From the NCBI GenBank assembly GCA_003222115.1, contig QHUL01000073.1:1-32135 (forward strand): DNA of 32,135 bases. Direction: 5' to 3'. How positions within the stretch are numbered: the first letter of the stretch is position 1; each line of letters starts with the position of its first letter. Below, one piece after another: positions 19,337 through 26,686 of this stretch. The notes beneath the pieces are model-generated. The model did not search any database and was not told where the DNA came from. It saw only the letters and a list, made by a program, of their open reading frames with translations. Made by a program: the position numbers and the translations under genes. Source of the DNA: Gemmatimonadota bacterium (lineage in GTDB: Bacteria > Gemmatimonadota > Gemmatimonadetes > Gemmatimonadales > GWC2-71-9).

Positions 19337-19510
19337 TCACGGCCGGAAGGGGGTGGGTAACGTCTCGGTAACGCGCGCGCGCAGCGCCTCGCGGCCGTTG
19401 CCGGACGTGGCGACCCGGTAGCCCGCTTTGGCGAGATGATAGGCGACGAGCGCGGTGATGTCGGGTTCGTCGTCCACCACCAGGACGCGATGCGCGACGG
19501 GCCCCGTCAC
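19337..19510 (-). pseudogene. Truncated PhoB-like response regulator (N-terminal third only)
   Basis: GTG 19510 overlaps the DUF3006 stop by four bases (GTGA). The product is 57 residues: HRVLVVDDEPDITALVAYHL and then AKAGYRVATSGNGREALRAR. This is the first strand, acidic pocket and first helix/strand of a PhoB-type receiver domain. The match then stops and a foreign tail (VTETLPTPFRP) leads to TGA 19339-19337. The phospho-acceptor Asp, the rest of the receiver and the winged-helix DNA-binding domain are absent, so it cannot act as a normal regulator. The break coincides with the Pho-box-like repeat, as expected if a deletion joined phoB to the region upstream of the porin. Part of phoB and probably phoR are missing between them. 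Confidence 0.75.
19356..19373 (-). promoter_or_regulatory. Pho-box-like direct repeat upstream of the porin
   Basis: On the minus strand CGTTACC occurs twice with four bases between (CGTTACC-GAGA-CGTTACC), an 11-base period. PhoB binds paired 7-base direct repeats with 4-base spacers, so the geometry is exactly that of a Pho box, although the bases differ from the enterobacterial CTGTCAT. The repeat lies about 90 bases upstream of the porin start and within the tail of the phoB fragment. Confidence 0.4.
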
Positions 19511-19782
19511 AGCCTCAGGTCCCCGCCCGGGTCCCGGCGCTTGAGACGCGCCACCGCGTCCTCCGCCTCGGCCCGGGCGCGCGCGCTCGCCGCGGCGTCC
19601 CGGACGATCGTGACGACCGCGCGCTCGGGCCCCGCGTCCACCGTCACGCCGAGCACGTCGTCCGCGCGCGCAGCGTGCGGCAGCAGCCAGCGGGGAACGT
19701 CGAGCAACGACCCGCCGTCGACTTCGACCACGGCCAGGTCTCCCTCGTGACGATCGATGATGAACCGGTGGGTTTCGGGCAT
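19507..19782 (-). CDS. DUF3006-family small protein
   Basis: The 91-residue product starts at ATG 19782. It opens with RFIIDRHEGDLAVVEVDGG and continues through LLDVPRWLLPHAARADDVL and GVTVDAGPERAVVTIVRD. That is the short beta-barrel pattern of DUF3006, whose function is unknown. The C-terminus is a charged helix (ARARAEAEDAVARLKRR). Four bases separate it from the metallo-beta-lactamase-fold gene upstream. DUF3006 genes are commonly paired with ComEC-like hydrolases, so the pair is probably a functional unit. Its stop overlaps the start of the phoB fragment. Confidence 0.8.
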   Translation of the reverse strand: MPETHRFIIDRHEGDLAVVEVDGGSLLDVPRWLLPHAARADDVLGVTVDAGPERAVVTIVRDAAASARARAEAEDAVARLKRRDPGGDLRL

Positions 19783-19786
19783 GGGG

Positions 19787-20677
19787 TCACCTCATCGTCC
19801 GGGCGTGGCACACCGCCGCGCGCTCCGTGCTGATGGTCCAGCCGCCGGCGCGCGGCACGCGAACGGTAATCGTGCCGGCATCGGCGGTACAGTACGTGGG
19901 AATGCCGCGGGCCGCGAGCAGCGCGAGCACGCCGGCGAACGGGTGCTGGCGGCCGTTCGCGCTGATGACGACGGCCTGGGGCCGCACGACGTCCAGCAGC
20001 GCGGGGTTGGTGCCGTTGCTCGAGCCGTGGTGCCCCGCCTTGAGCACGTCCGCTCGCAGCAGCGCGGGATGCACCATCATCCACCAACCCTGCTCCGCTT
20101 CCTGGGCGTCGCCGGGCAGGAGCATGGCGAAGCCGTGGCGCTCGATGCGCACGCCCACGGAGCAGTTGTTGACGGCATCTCCGGGCGCCGCGCCGGGGAG
20201 CGAGTGGCAGGACGGCCGAGGCGCGAACAGCACCAGGGTGACGCTGTCCGGCCCCGCGCCGAGCGTGAGGCGGCGGACTCCCGTGTCCACGGTGACGACG
20301 GGAATGTTCCTGGACGCGAGGTCCCGCAGCAGCGCGCGGTAGCTCGCGGCGGCGCGAGGTGTGCCGCCGTAGGCGAAGGCGCGGACCGGGAAGCGCCGCA
20401 GCACGTCCGGGAGCCCGCCGTAATGGTCCGCGTGCGGATGCGAGAGGATGACAGCGGCGAGGGTATCGACGCGGAAGCGCCGCAGCAGGGCGACCACCGC
20501 GTCGCCGCGGTCGCTCGCGTCGATCAACACATGGCGCGCCCGGCCGGGGCCCGAGTCCGTGACGAGAATCGCGTCGCCGCCGATCCGGGCGCTGCTGACG
20601 TCGAGCACGCGCACCAGCAGGACGGCGGAATCCTGAGGCGGCGCGAGCAGCGCGGCGACGAGGAGCAGCGCAAGCAT
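19787..20677 (-). CDS. Secreted metallo-beta-lactamase-fold hydrolase, ComEC C-terminal-like
   Basis: The 296-residue product is taken from ATG 20677; TTG 20689 is an alternative four codons earlier. A signal peptide (MLALLLVAALLAPP) directs export. The metal site is complete: HPHADHYGG supplies the HxHxDH motif, LLPGDAQEAEQ supplies the Asp, and LKAGHHGSSNGT supplies a further His with the GSxxxS/T-type loop. This is the signature of the ComEC/Rec2 C-terminal hydrolase group, which acts on DNA or cyclic nucleotides. No ComEC membrane channel is present. It starts 53 bases from the divergent 5'-nucleotidase, and both products are exported, so a shared role in using extracellular nucleic acid is plausible. 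Confidence 0.88.
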   Translation of the reverse strand: MLALLLVAALLAPPQDSAVLLVRVLDVSSARIGGDAILVTDSGPGRARHVLIDASDRGDAVVALLRRFRVDTLAAVILSHPHADHYGGLPDVLRRFPVRAFAYGGTPRAAASYRALLRDLASRNIPVVTVDTGVRRLTLGAGPDSVTLVLFAPRPSCHSLPGAAPGDAVNNCSVGVRIERHGFAMLLPGDAQEAEQGWWMMVHPALLRADVLKAGHHGSSNGTNPALLDVVRPQAVVISANGRQHPFAGVLALLAARGIPTYCTADAGTITVRVPRAGGWTISTERAAVCHARTMR

Positions 20678-20730
20678 GCGGCCGCTCAAGGTAGCGCAAT
20701 CGCAGGCGCCCTCGCAATTTTCAGCGCACC

Positions 20731-22308
20731 ATGCATTGGCTCTTCGCGCTCCTCCTCGCCGGCGCTGCCCCGTTTCCCGTTCCCCCTTCCCGCGTTTCGG
20801 ATACGACCCGCACGCAGGATGGCGTCCTGCTTCGGGTTCTCGCGATCAACGACCTGCACGGCGCGCTGGAACCCCAGACCTGGCCGTGGTCCGGGGGACG
20901 TGCCGTGGGGGGCGCGCCCGCCCTCAAGGCGTGGTTCGACACCCTGTCCCGCGCCTGCCACTGCACGACCGTGCGGCTCGACGGGGGCGACGAGATGCAG
21001 GGCACGCTGTTGTCGAACGTCGGCTATGGGCGCGCCGCTGTCGCCGCCCTCAACGCGTTCGGGATCGACGCGGCGGCGATCGGGAACCACGAGTTCGACT
21101 GGTCGGTGGACACGCTGCGCGCGCGCATGGCGGAGGCGCATTACCGCTTCCTCGCCGCGAACATCACGGACACGACGGGCCGGGCGCGCCCCGACTGGGC
21201 GGAGCCGTGGACGCTGCTCGAGCGCGGGGGACAGAAGATCGCCGTGATCGGCCTGGCGCTGCGGGCGACGCCGACCAACACCGCGCCCCGCAACGTCACC
21301 GGCCTTGCCTTCGGGGACGGGGCCGCCGCGGTGAAGCGGGTGCTGCCGCAGGCGCGGGCGGCGGCGAGCTTCGTGATCGTCGTGGCGCACGAGGGAGCTT
21401 TTTGCGACTCCGGCGGTGATGCGGCCGCCGGGCCGCTCGCGGCCGCCGCCTGCCACGGCGAGATCCTCGACGTCGCGCGCCGTCTCGATTCGGGGTCGGT
21501 GGATCTGATCGTGAGCGGCCACACCCACTCGCTCGTGAACACCGTCGTCAACGGGATCCCCGTCGTGCAGGCGCGCTCGAGCGGCGCCGGGATCGCGGTC
21601 GTCGACTTCGTGCGCGGGCCCGGTGGGCGGCGCGAGGTGCTGGCGCGCGTCGAGACGCCCTACACCGACCGCGTGAGCCCCGACCCCGAGCTCCAAAACC
21701 TGATCGCCCTCTTCAAGGTTGGCATCGAGAACCTCACCAGCCGGGCGATTACGCGGATCAAGGTCGACCTGCGGCGAGGGGGCGACGAGTACGGGCTGGG
21801 GCGTCTGATCGCGGACGCGATGCGCAACGTCGCCAAAGCCGACGTGGCGATCGTGAACAACGGCGGCATCCGCGCCGACCTCGCGGCGGGTACCGCCACC
21901 TACGGCGACCTCTACCGGGTGATGCCGTTTCAGAACCGGATGCTGCGCCTCACGGTGAAGGGCGACGTGCTGCGCCAGGCGCTGGAGCACGCGGTCGCAG
22001 GGGACCGCCCCGACGGGCACGTGTCGGGGGTCGAGCTGTGGTATGACTCGAAGCAGCGCCCCGGGCGGCGCATCGGGAAGGCCGTACTGGCGGACGGCAA
22101 GGGGATCGACGGGGGCCGGAGCTACACGCTCGCCGTGAGCGATTTCCTGGCGACGGGCGGTAGCGGCTACACAATGCTCGTTGGCAGCCCCGCCGCGGAC
22201 CTGGACGTGGTCGACCTCGACGCCTTCATCCAGTACCTCGCCGTGCTGCGGCAACCGATCGCCGCCCCGGACGACGCACGGTGGCACAAGAAGGGCGGTG
22301 GCGGATGA
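20731..22308 (+). CDS. Periplasmic 5'-nucleotidase (UshA-like metallophosphatase)
   Basis: The 525-residue secreted enzyme releases phosphate from nucleoside monophosphates. ATG 20731 gives a compact signal peptide (MHWLFALLLAGAAPFP). The metallophosphatase domain has Asp41 and His43 (NDLHG), Asp87 (GGDEMQGT), Asn119-His120 (GNHEFDW), VVAHEGA, and the double His of SGHTHSLV. The C-terminal 5'-nucleotidase domain shows ADVAIVNNGGIRADL, GDLYRVMPFQNRM and FLATGGSGYTML, the nucleoside-binding elements. The middle has a short insert with two Cys (CDSGG, AACHGE). It is the first gene of a four-gene salvage operon and shares ATGATGA with the deaminase that follows. No Pho-type repeat is evident in the 53-base gap upstream. 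Confidence 0.93.
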   Translation: MHWLFALLLAGAAPFPVPPSRVSDTTRTQDGVLLRVLAINDLHGALEPQTWPWSGGRAVGGAPALKAWFDTLSRACHCTTVRLDGGDEMQGTLLSNVGYGRAAVAALNAFGIDAAAIGNHEFDWSVDTLRARMAEAHYRFLAANITDTTGRARPDWAEPWTLLERGGQKIAVIGLALRATPTNTAPRNVTGLAFGDGAAAVKRVLPQARAAASFVIVVAHEGAFCDSGGDAAAGPLAAAACHGEILDVARRLDSGSVDLIVSGHTHSLVNTVVNGIPVVQARSSGAGIAVVDFVRGPGGRREVLARVETPYTDRVSPDPELQNLIALFKVGIENLTSRAITRIKVDLRRGGDEYGLGRLIADAMRNVAKADVAIVNNGGIRADLAAGTATYGDLYRVMPFQNRMLRLTVKGDVLRQALEHAVAGDRPDGHVSGVELWYDSKQRPGRRIGKAVLADGKGIDGGRSYTLAVSDFLATGGSGYTMLVGSPAADLDVVDLDAFIQYLAVLRQPIAAPDDARWHKKGGGG

Positions 22309-23555
22309 TGGTCGAGGAGCTGCGCGTGTTCGTGAACGAGCGGGCGGTGCGCGTGGCGCGAGGGGCCACGGTGCAGGACGCGGTGGCGGCGCTCGACCGC
22401 GATCTCGCCGCGCTGCTGGCGAGCGACGCCGCCTACGTGACGGACGGCGTGGGGCGCCCGGTGGACGCCGGCGGCCCGGTGGGCGAGGGCGGGGGGATCT
22501 TCCGCGTCGTGGTCACGGCGCGCCGCGGGCCGCCACGCATGTCGAAGGAGGTGCTGCGCCGCTGGCCCAAGGCGGAGCTGCACGTCCACCTGGACGGGTG
22601 CCTCCGTCCCGAGACGATGCTCGAGCTGGCGCGGGCCCAGGGCGTTCGCCTTCCCGCGGACACGCCGGACGCCCTGAAACAGGCCCTCTCGGTGAAGGGC
22701 TCGCGCAGTCTCGAGGACTACCTCTCGAAGTACGAGATCACGCTGTCCGTGATGCAAACGGCGCAGGCGTTGGAGCGGATCGCCTACGAGTTCGTCCGGG
22801 ACGTCGCTGCCGAGCACGTGCGGTACGTGGAAGTCCGCTACTCGCCCGCGCTGCACCGGCCGGCGCTCACGCTCACGGAGGCGATCGAGGCGCCGCTCGC
22901 CGGGATCAAGCGGGCGGAGGCGGAGACGGGGACCAAGGTCGGGCTCATCATCAGCGGGATCCGCACGCTGTCGCCTGCCGTCTCGCTCGAACTGGCGCAG
23001 GCGGCCGCCGACTACCGCTCCGCGGGGGTGGTGGCGTTCGACCTGGCGGGGGCGGAGCGGGGGCATCCCGCCGGGGACCACCGCGCCGCGTTCGAGCACG
23101 CGGCGCGGCATGGGCTCGCCTGCACCTGCCACGCGGGAGAAGGAGACGGGCCGCACTCGATCCACGAGGCGCTGCATGCCTGCGGGGCTCGGCGCATCGG
23201 GCACGGGACGCGACTGGGTGAGGACCCCGCCCTGCTCGCCTACGTGGTGGAGCACAGGATCCCGCTCGAGATGTGCCTCACCTCGAACGTCCACACCCGC
23301 ACCGTGGCGGCGCTCGCCGAGCACCCGTTCAAGCGCTACCTCGAGCAGGGGGTCGTCGTCACCCTCAACACCGACGGCCGGCTGATGGACGGCATCTCCC
23401 TCACGGACGAGTATTACCTCGCCCAGGCCGTGTTGGGACTCAGCCGACAGGAGCTCGCGCGGGTGGTGCTCGCCGCTTGCGAGAGCGCGTTTCTCCCGGA
23501 GTACGAGAAGGTCGCGTTGATCTCACGCGTGCAGAGCGAACTGGAGGCTCTCTGA
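22305..23555 (+). CDS. add: Adenosine deaminase with N-terminal beta-grasp-like domain
   Basis: The 416-residue product starts at ATG 22305, overlapping the previous stop; ATG 22308 is equivalent. The deaminase domain starts at residue 79 (MSKEVLRRWPKAELHVHLDG) and keeps His93 and His95, His276 and Glu279 (HAGEGDG), His300 (IGHGTRL) and Asp357 (NTDG). It should convert adenosine to inosine and ammonia with zinc. The usual second Asp (NTDD) is Gly358. Residues 1-75 are extra: LRVFVNERAVRVARGATVQD, a helix, then AYVTDGVGRPVDAGGPVGEG and IFRVVV. This order resembles ThiS/MoaD beta-grasp folds but lacks the C-terminal Gly-Gly. The region is codon-biased like its neighbours and continuous in frame. 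Translation from ATG 22539 would give a normal deaminase, but no good ribosome site precedes it. Confidence 0.88.
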   Translation: MMVEELRVFVNERAVRVARGATVQDAVAALDRDLAALLASDAAYVTDGVGRPVDAGGPVGEGGGIFRVVVTARRGPPRMSKEVLRRWPKAELHVHLDGCLRPETMLELARAQGVRLPADTPDALKQALSVKGSRSLEDYLSKYEITLSVMQTAQALERIAYEFVRDVAAEHVRYVEVRYSPALHRPALTLTEAIEAPLAGIKRAEAETGTKVGLIISGIRTLSPAVSLELAQAAADYRSAGVVAFDLAGAERGHPAGDHRAAFEHAARHGLACTCHAGEGDGPHSIHEALHACGARRIGHGTRLGEDPALLAYVVEHRIPLEMCLTSNVHTRTVAALAEHPFKRYLEQGVVVTLNTDGRLMDGISLTDEYYLAQAVLGLSRQELARVVLAACESAFLPEYEKVALISRVQSELEAL

Positions 23556-24952
23556 TGCCCGTGCGTCGGACCGTGCTCGCCTTCGCCGTCACCTTCGTGT
23601 GCGCGCTCGCGGTGTTCACGCTGCCCCGGTTCGCCTGGAACACGCTGCACGGCGCCGTGCGCCAGCAGCCACAGGCGGCGGAGACCACGGCCACCGCGTC
23701 GGCGCCGGCGCCCCAGGCGGCGCCTCGCTCGCTGCCGCAGCGGCTGACGGGGCTCTTCGGTATCCTCCTCATCCTCGGGATCGGGATAGCGCTGTCCCGC
23801 AACCGCCGCGCCATCAGCTGGCGCGTCGTCGCGTGGGGAGTCGGGCTGCAGCTCGGCTTCGCGATCTTCGTGCTGCGCGTGCCCCTCGGCCAGACGCTGT
23901 TCCGCGCCCTCGGCGCCGTCGTGACGAGGATCCTGGGGTTCTCCTACGTCGGGTCGGAGTTCGTCTTTGGCGAAATCGGAAAGCAGCACTCGAGCCTCGG
24001 TCTCATCTTCGCGTTCCAGGTCCTCCCCGCCATCATCTTCGTCTCCGCGCTGTTCGCCATCCTGTACTACCTGGGGGTCATGCAGCTCGTCGTGAAGGCC
24101 TTCGCGATCGTCATGAACAAGGTCATGGGGGCAAGCGGCGCGGAGAGCCTGAACGTCGCGGCGTCGATCTTCATGGGTCAGACCGAAGCGCCGCTCACGA
24201 TCCGTCCCTTCCTGCCGGCGATGACGCAATCGGAGCTGATGACGGTGATGACGGCCGGCATGGCCCACGTGTCCGGCTCCATCATGGCCGCCTACATCGC
24301 GTTCGGCATCGAGGCGCGGCACCTGCTCACGGCGGTCATCATGACGGCGCCCGGCACGATCATGATGGCGAAGATCCTCGAGCCCGAGACGGCCACGCCG
24401 CAGACCCTCGGCGGCGTCAGGGTGGAGATCCCCCGCACCGACGTGAACGTGGTGGATGCCGCCGCCCGAGGCACGACCGACGGCCTGCACCTGATGCTCA
24501 ACGTGATCGCGATGCTGGTGTCGTTCATCGCCCTCATCGCGCTCGCCAACGGGCTGTTCGGGTGGATCCACGGTTTCATCGGCTGGTTCCCGGCCAACAT
24601 CCAGACCGTGCTGGGCTGGGTCTTCAGCCCGATCGCCTGGGTGATGGGCGTGCCGTGGCACGACAGCGGCACGATCGGAGGCCTGCTCGGCACGCGTATG
24701 GTGCTCAACGAGTTCATCGCCTACGCGCAGCTCGGCCCGCTCAAGGCCGCGCTCGACCCGGTGTCGTTCACGATCGCCACGTTCGCCCTGTGCGGCTTCG
24801 CCAACCTCAGCTCGGTGGGCATCCAGATCGGTGGCATCGGGGCGCTCGCGCCCGATCGCAAGCACGACCTCGCCCGGCTCGGGTTCCGGGCCATGATCGC
24901 GGGGACCCTCGCGAACTTCCTGTCCGCCACGCTGGCCGGAATCCTGTTGTGA
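23555..24952 (+). CDS. nupC: Concentrative nucleoside transporter (CNT/NupC family)
   Basis: The 465-residue inner-membrane symporter imports nucleosides with Na+ or H+. ATG 23555 shares one base with the deaminase stop, and GGAGG lies at 23542-23546. An extra N-terminal helix and an Ala/Pro-rich linker (residues 1-60) precede the conserved core. CNT signatures are EIGKQHSSLGLIFAFQVLP, MGQTEAPLTIRPFLP, MTAGMAHVSGSIMAAYIAFG, GTRMVLNEFIAYAQLG and ALCGFANLSSVGIQIGGIGA. The core is complete and ends at the last helix (LANFLSATLAGILL). Lying between adenosine deaminase and nucleoside phosphorylase, it is the uptake step for the nucleosides made by the periplasmic nucleotidase. Confidence 0.95.
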   Translation: MPVRRTVLAFAVTFVCALAVFTLPRFAWNTLHGAVRQQPQAAETTATASAPAPQAAPRSLPQRLTGLFGILLILGIGIALSRNRRAISWRVVAWGVGLQLGFAIFVLRVPLGQTLFRALGAVVTRILGFSYVGSEFVFGEIGKQHSSLGLIFAFQVLPAIIFVSALFAILYYLGVMQLVVKAFAIVMNKVMGASGAESLNVAASIFMGQTEAPLTIRPFLPAMTQSELMTVMTAGMAHVSGSIMAAYIAFGIEARHLLTAVIMTAPGTIMMAKILEPETATPQTLGGVRVEIPRTDVNVVDAAARGTTDGLHLMLNVIAMLVSFIALIALANGLFGWIHGFIGWFPANIQTVLGWVFSPIAWVMGVPWHDSGTIGGLLGTRMVLNEFIAYAQLGPLKAALDPVSFTIATFALCGFANLSSVGIQIGGIGALAPDRKHDLARLGFRAMIAGTLANFLSATLAGILL

Positions 24953-25794
24953 CGGCAGGAGAACGGACGTTGGGCGTGGGGCGTGGGGCGATCGAGAGCG
25001 CCGCCAACGCCGTTTCTCGCGGCCTGGGTTCGCTCAAGCCGCGCGTGGCCATCGTGCTGGGCTCGGGGCTCGGATTCCTCGCGGACGAGGTCGGGCGGGC
25101 GACCCGCATGCCGTACAAGGATATCCCCGGATTCCCCGAGCCCGGAGTCGCCGGGCACAAAGGGGAGCTCGTGGCCGGCACGCTCGACGGCGTGGCGGTC
25201 GTGGTGCAGAGCGGTCGCTTTCATCTCTATGAGGGGCATCCGCCGGAAGTGGCCGCGCTCCCGGCGCGCGTGTTCCACGCGCTCGGCGTCGCGACGCTGA
25301 TCCTCACCAACGCCGCGGGCGGGATCCGGCCGACGTTCCGCCCGGGCACGCTGATGCTGATCGCCGACCACATCAATCTGATGTGGAAGAACCCGCTCAT
25401 CGGACCGGTGGCGCCCGGTGACGCGCGCTTTCCCGACATGAGCGACCCGTACGACGGCGGTTTGCGCAAGATCGCCCGCGCAGTCGCGCGGGACGCCAGG
25501 ATCCCGCTCGAGGAAGGCGTGTACGCGGGTCTGCTCGGTCCCTCCTACGAGACGCCGGCCGAGGTCCGGATGCTGCAGCGGATCGGTGCGGACGCCGTGG
25601 GGATGTCCACGGTCCCCGAAGTGATCGCGGCGCGCGCGCGCGGCATGCGCTGCCTCGGGTTCTCGACCATCACGAACCTGGCGGCCGGCTTATCGGCGCA
25701 GCCGCTCTCGCACGCCGAGGTCCTGGAGGTCGGGACGCGGGTGGCCGGGCAGCTCGGCTCGCTGATCAAGGGCGTGCTGCGGGAGCTCCGCTAG
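24949..25794 (+). CDS. punA: Purine nucleoside phosphorylase (trimeric, 6-oxopurine type)
   Basis: The 281-residue cytoplasmic enzyme splits inosine or guanosine with phosphate into the base and ribose-1-phosphate. GTG 24949 gives a GTGA overlap with the transporter. TTG 24970, behind AGGAG, is an alternative start that would shorten it by seven residues. Signatures are VLGSGLGFLADEV (phosphate loop), GRFHLYEGH (His92), LTNAAGGIRPTFRPG, GPSYETPAEVRML (Glu201), VGMSTVPEVIAA (Met219) and STITNLAAGL (Asn243). Glu201 with Asn243 indicates preference for 6-oxopurines, so adenosine would first need the deaminase encoded two genes earlier. It ends at the thiD stop, with which it shares the four bases CTAG. 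Confidence 0.95.
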   Translation: MTAGERTLGVGRGAIESAANAVSRGLGSLKPRVAIVLGSGLGFLADEVGRATRMPYKDIPGFPEPGVAGHKGELVAGTLDGVAVVVQSGRFHLYEGHPPEVAALPARVFHALGVATLILTNAAGGIRPTFRPGTLMLIADHINLMWKNPLIGPVAPGDARFPDMSDPYDGGLRKIARAVARDARIPLEEGVYAGLLGPSYETPAEVRMLQRIGADAVGMSTVPEVIAARARGMRCLGFSTITNLAAGLSAQPLSHAEVLEVGTRVAGQLGSLIKGVLRELR

Positions 25795-26600
25795 AGGCCG
25801 TCCGCGGGAGGTCGGGGCGGGGCGGGGACGAAGTGATTGAGCGGCCCGTGCCCCTTGCCGAGTCCCGGTGCCGCCGCCAGCGCTCGCGCCACGAAGTCGA
25901 GTCCATCGGCCACCGCCTGCTCGAGCGGCCGGCCGTGCGCGAGCCCCGCCGCGATCGCGGCCGAGAGCGTGCACCCGGTGCCGTGGGTGGAGGTGGTGTC
26001 GAGCCGGGGGCGGGCGAAGCGCCGCACGGCGCCGTCCCGCACCAGGACGTCGACGACTTCGTCTCCCGGCAGGTGGCCGCCTTTCACGAGCGCGGCCTGC
26101 GCTCCGAGCGCGAGCAGGGCGCGGCCGGCGCGCTCCATCGCCGCGGGGTCGCGCACCGGCTCGCCCACGAGGATGCCCGCTTCGTCGAGGTTGGGCGTGA
26201 CGAGCGTGGCGAGCGGCACGAGGCGCCGGACGATGAGCTGCTCGGCGTCGCGGTGCAGCAGCCGGTCGCCGGATGTCGCCACCATCACGGGATCGAGGAC
26301 GTAGTTGCGCAACCGCCACCGGGCGATGCCGTCCGCGACGGCTGCGACGAGCTCCGCCGACCCGAGCATCCCCGACTTCACGGCCTGTGGGGGCAGGTCG
26401 TCGGCGAGCGCGTCGAGCTGCTGCGTCACGAGCGTCGCCGGGAGCGGCTCCCACGCACGCACGCCGACGGTGTTTTGCGCCGTCACCGCCGTGATGACGC
26501 TCGTGCCGAAGACGCCGAACTGGTGGAACGTCTTGAGATCGGCCTGGACCCCCGCGCCGCCGCCCGAATCGGAGCCCGCGATGGTGAGGGCGATCTTCAC
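25791..26600 (-). CDS. thiD: Hydroxymethylpyrimidine/phosphomethylpyrimidine kinase
   Basis: The 269-residue ribokinase-fold enzyme phosphorylates HMP and HMP-P in thiamine pyrophosphate synthesis. GTG 26600 starts [25 protein letters not shown], the family's signature opening. Further motifs are [59 protein letters not shown] and [20 protein letters not shown], the last with the catalytic Cys in GTGC. The length is normal. No other thi gene is nearby, and no TPP riboswitch is visible in the 84-base gap upstream. A 29-codon ORF in that gap ends in a GTGA overlap with this start. The gene is convergent with punA and divergent from the RNA methyltransferase. Confidence 0.93.
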   Translation of the reverse strand: MKIALTIAGSDSGGGAGVQADLKTFHQFGVFGTSVITAVTAQNTVGVRAWEPLPATLVTQQLDALADDLPPQAVKSGMLGSAELVAAVADGIARWRLRNYVLDPVMVATSGDRLLHRDAEQLIVRRLVPLATLVTPNLDEAGILVGEPVRDPAAMERAGRALLALGAQAALVKGGHLPGDEVVDVLVRDGAVRRFARPRLDTTSTHGTGCTLSAAIAAGLAHGRPLEQAVADGLDFVARALAAAPGLGKGHGPLNHFVPAPPRPPADGL

Positions 26601-26686
26601 GTCGGCCCTGCGGGGTTGCCGAGCTGCAGCTCTTCTTGTACCGTGACGGCGCGTCCGGCTAAGGCGGTGAGGCCGAGGGTGGGCAT
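26597..26686 (-). CDS. Possible small leader ORF upstream of thiD
   Basis: ATG 26686 opens 29 codons, [20 protein letters not shown] and then QLGNPAGPT. The TGA at 26599-26597 overlaps the thiD GTG as GTGA, the same coupling used elsewhere in the window. It has no recognisable family. Its first two bases overlap the start codon of the divergent methyltransferase, and no ribosome site is evident, so it may be only a chance ORF. Confidence 0.25.
   Translation of the reverse strand: MPTLGLTALAGRAVTVQEELQLGNPAGPT

Noticed and set aside
20686-22287. 533-codon open frame antisense to the 5'-nucleotidase
   Set aside because: It has Arg/His/Pro-rich composition and no start context. The plus strand has complete metallophosphatase motifs.
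26601-26684. TPP riboswitch upstream of thiD
   Set aside because: The gap is only 84 bases and lacks the CTGAGA and ACCTGAT-type conserved elements on either strand.
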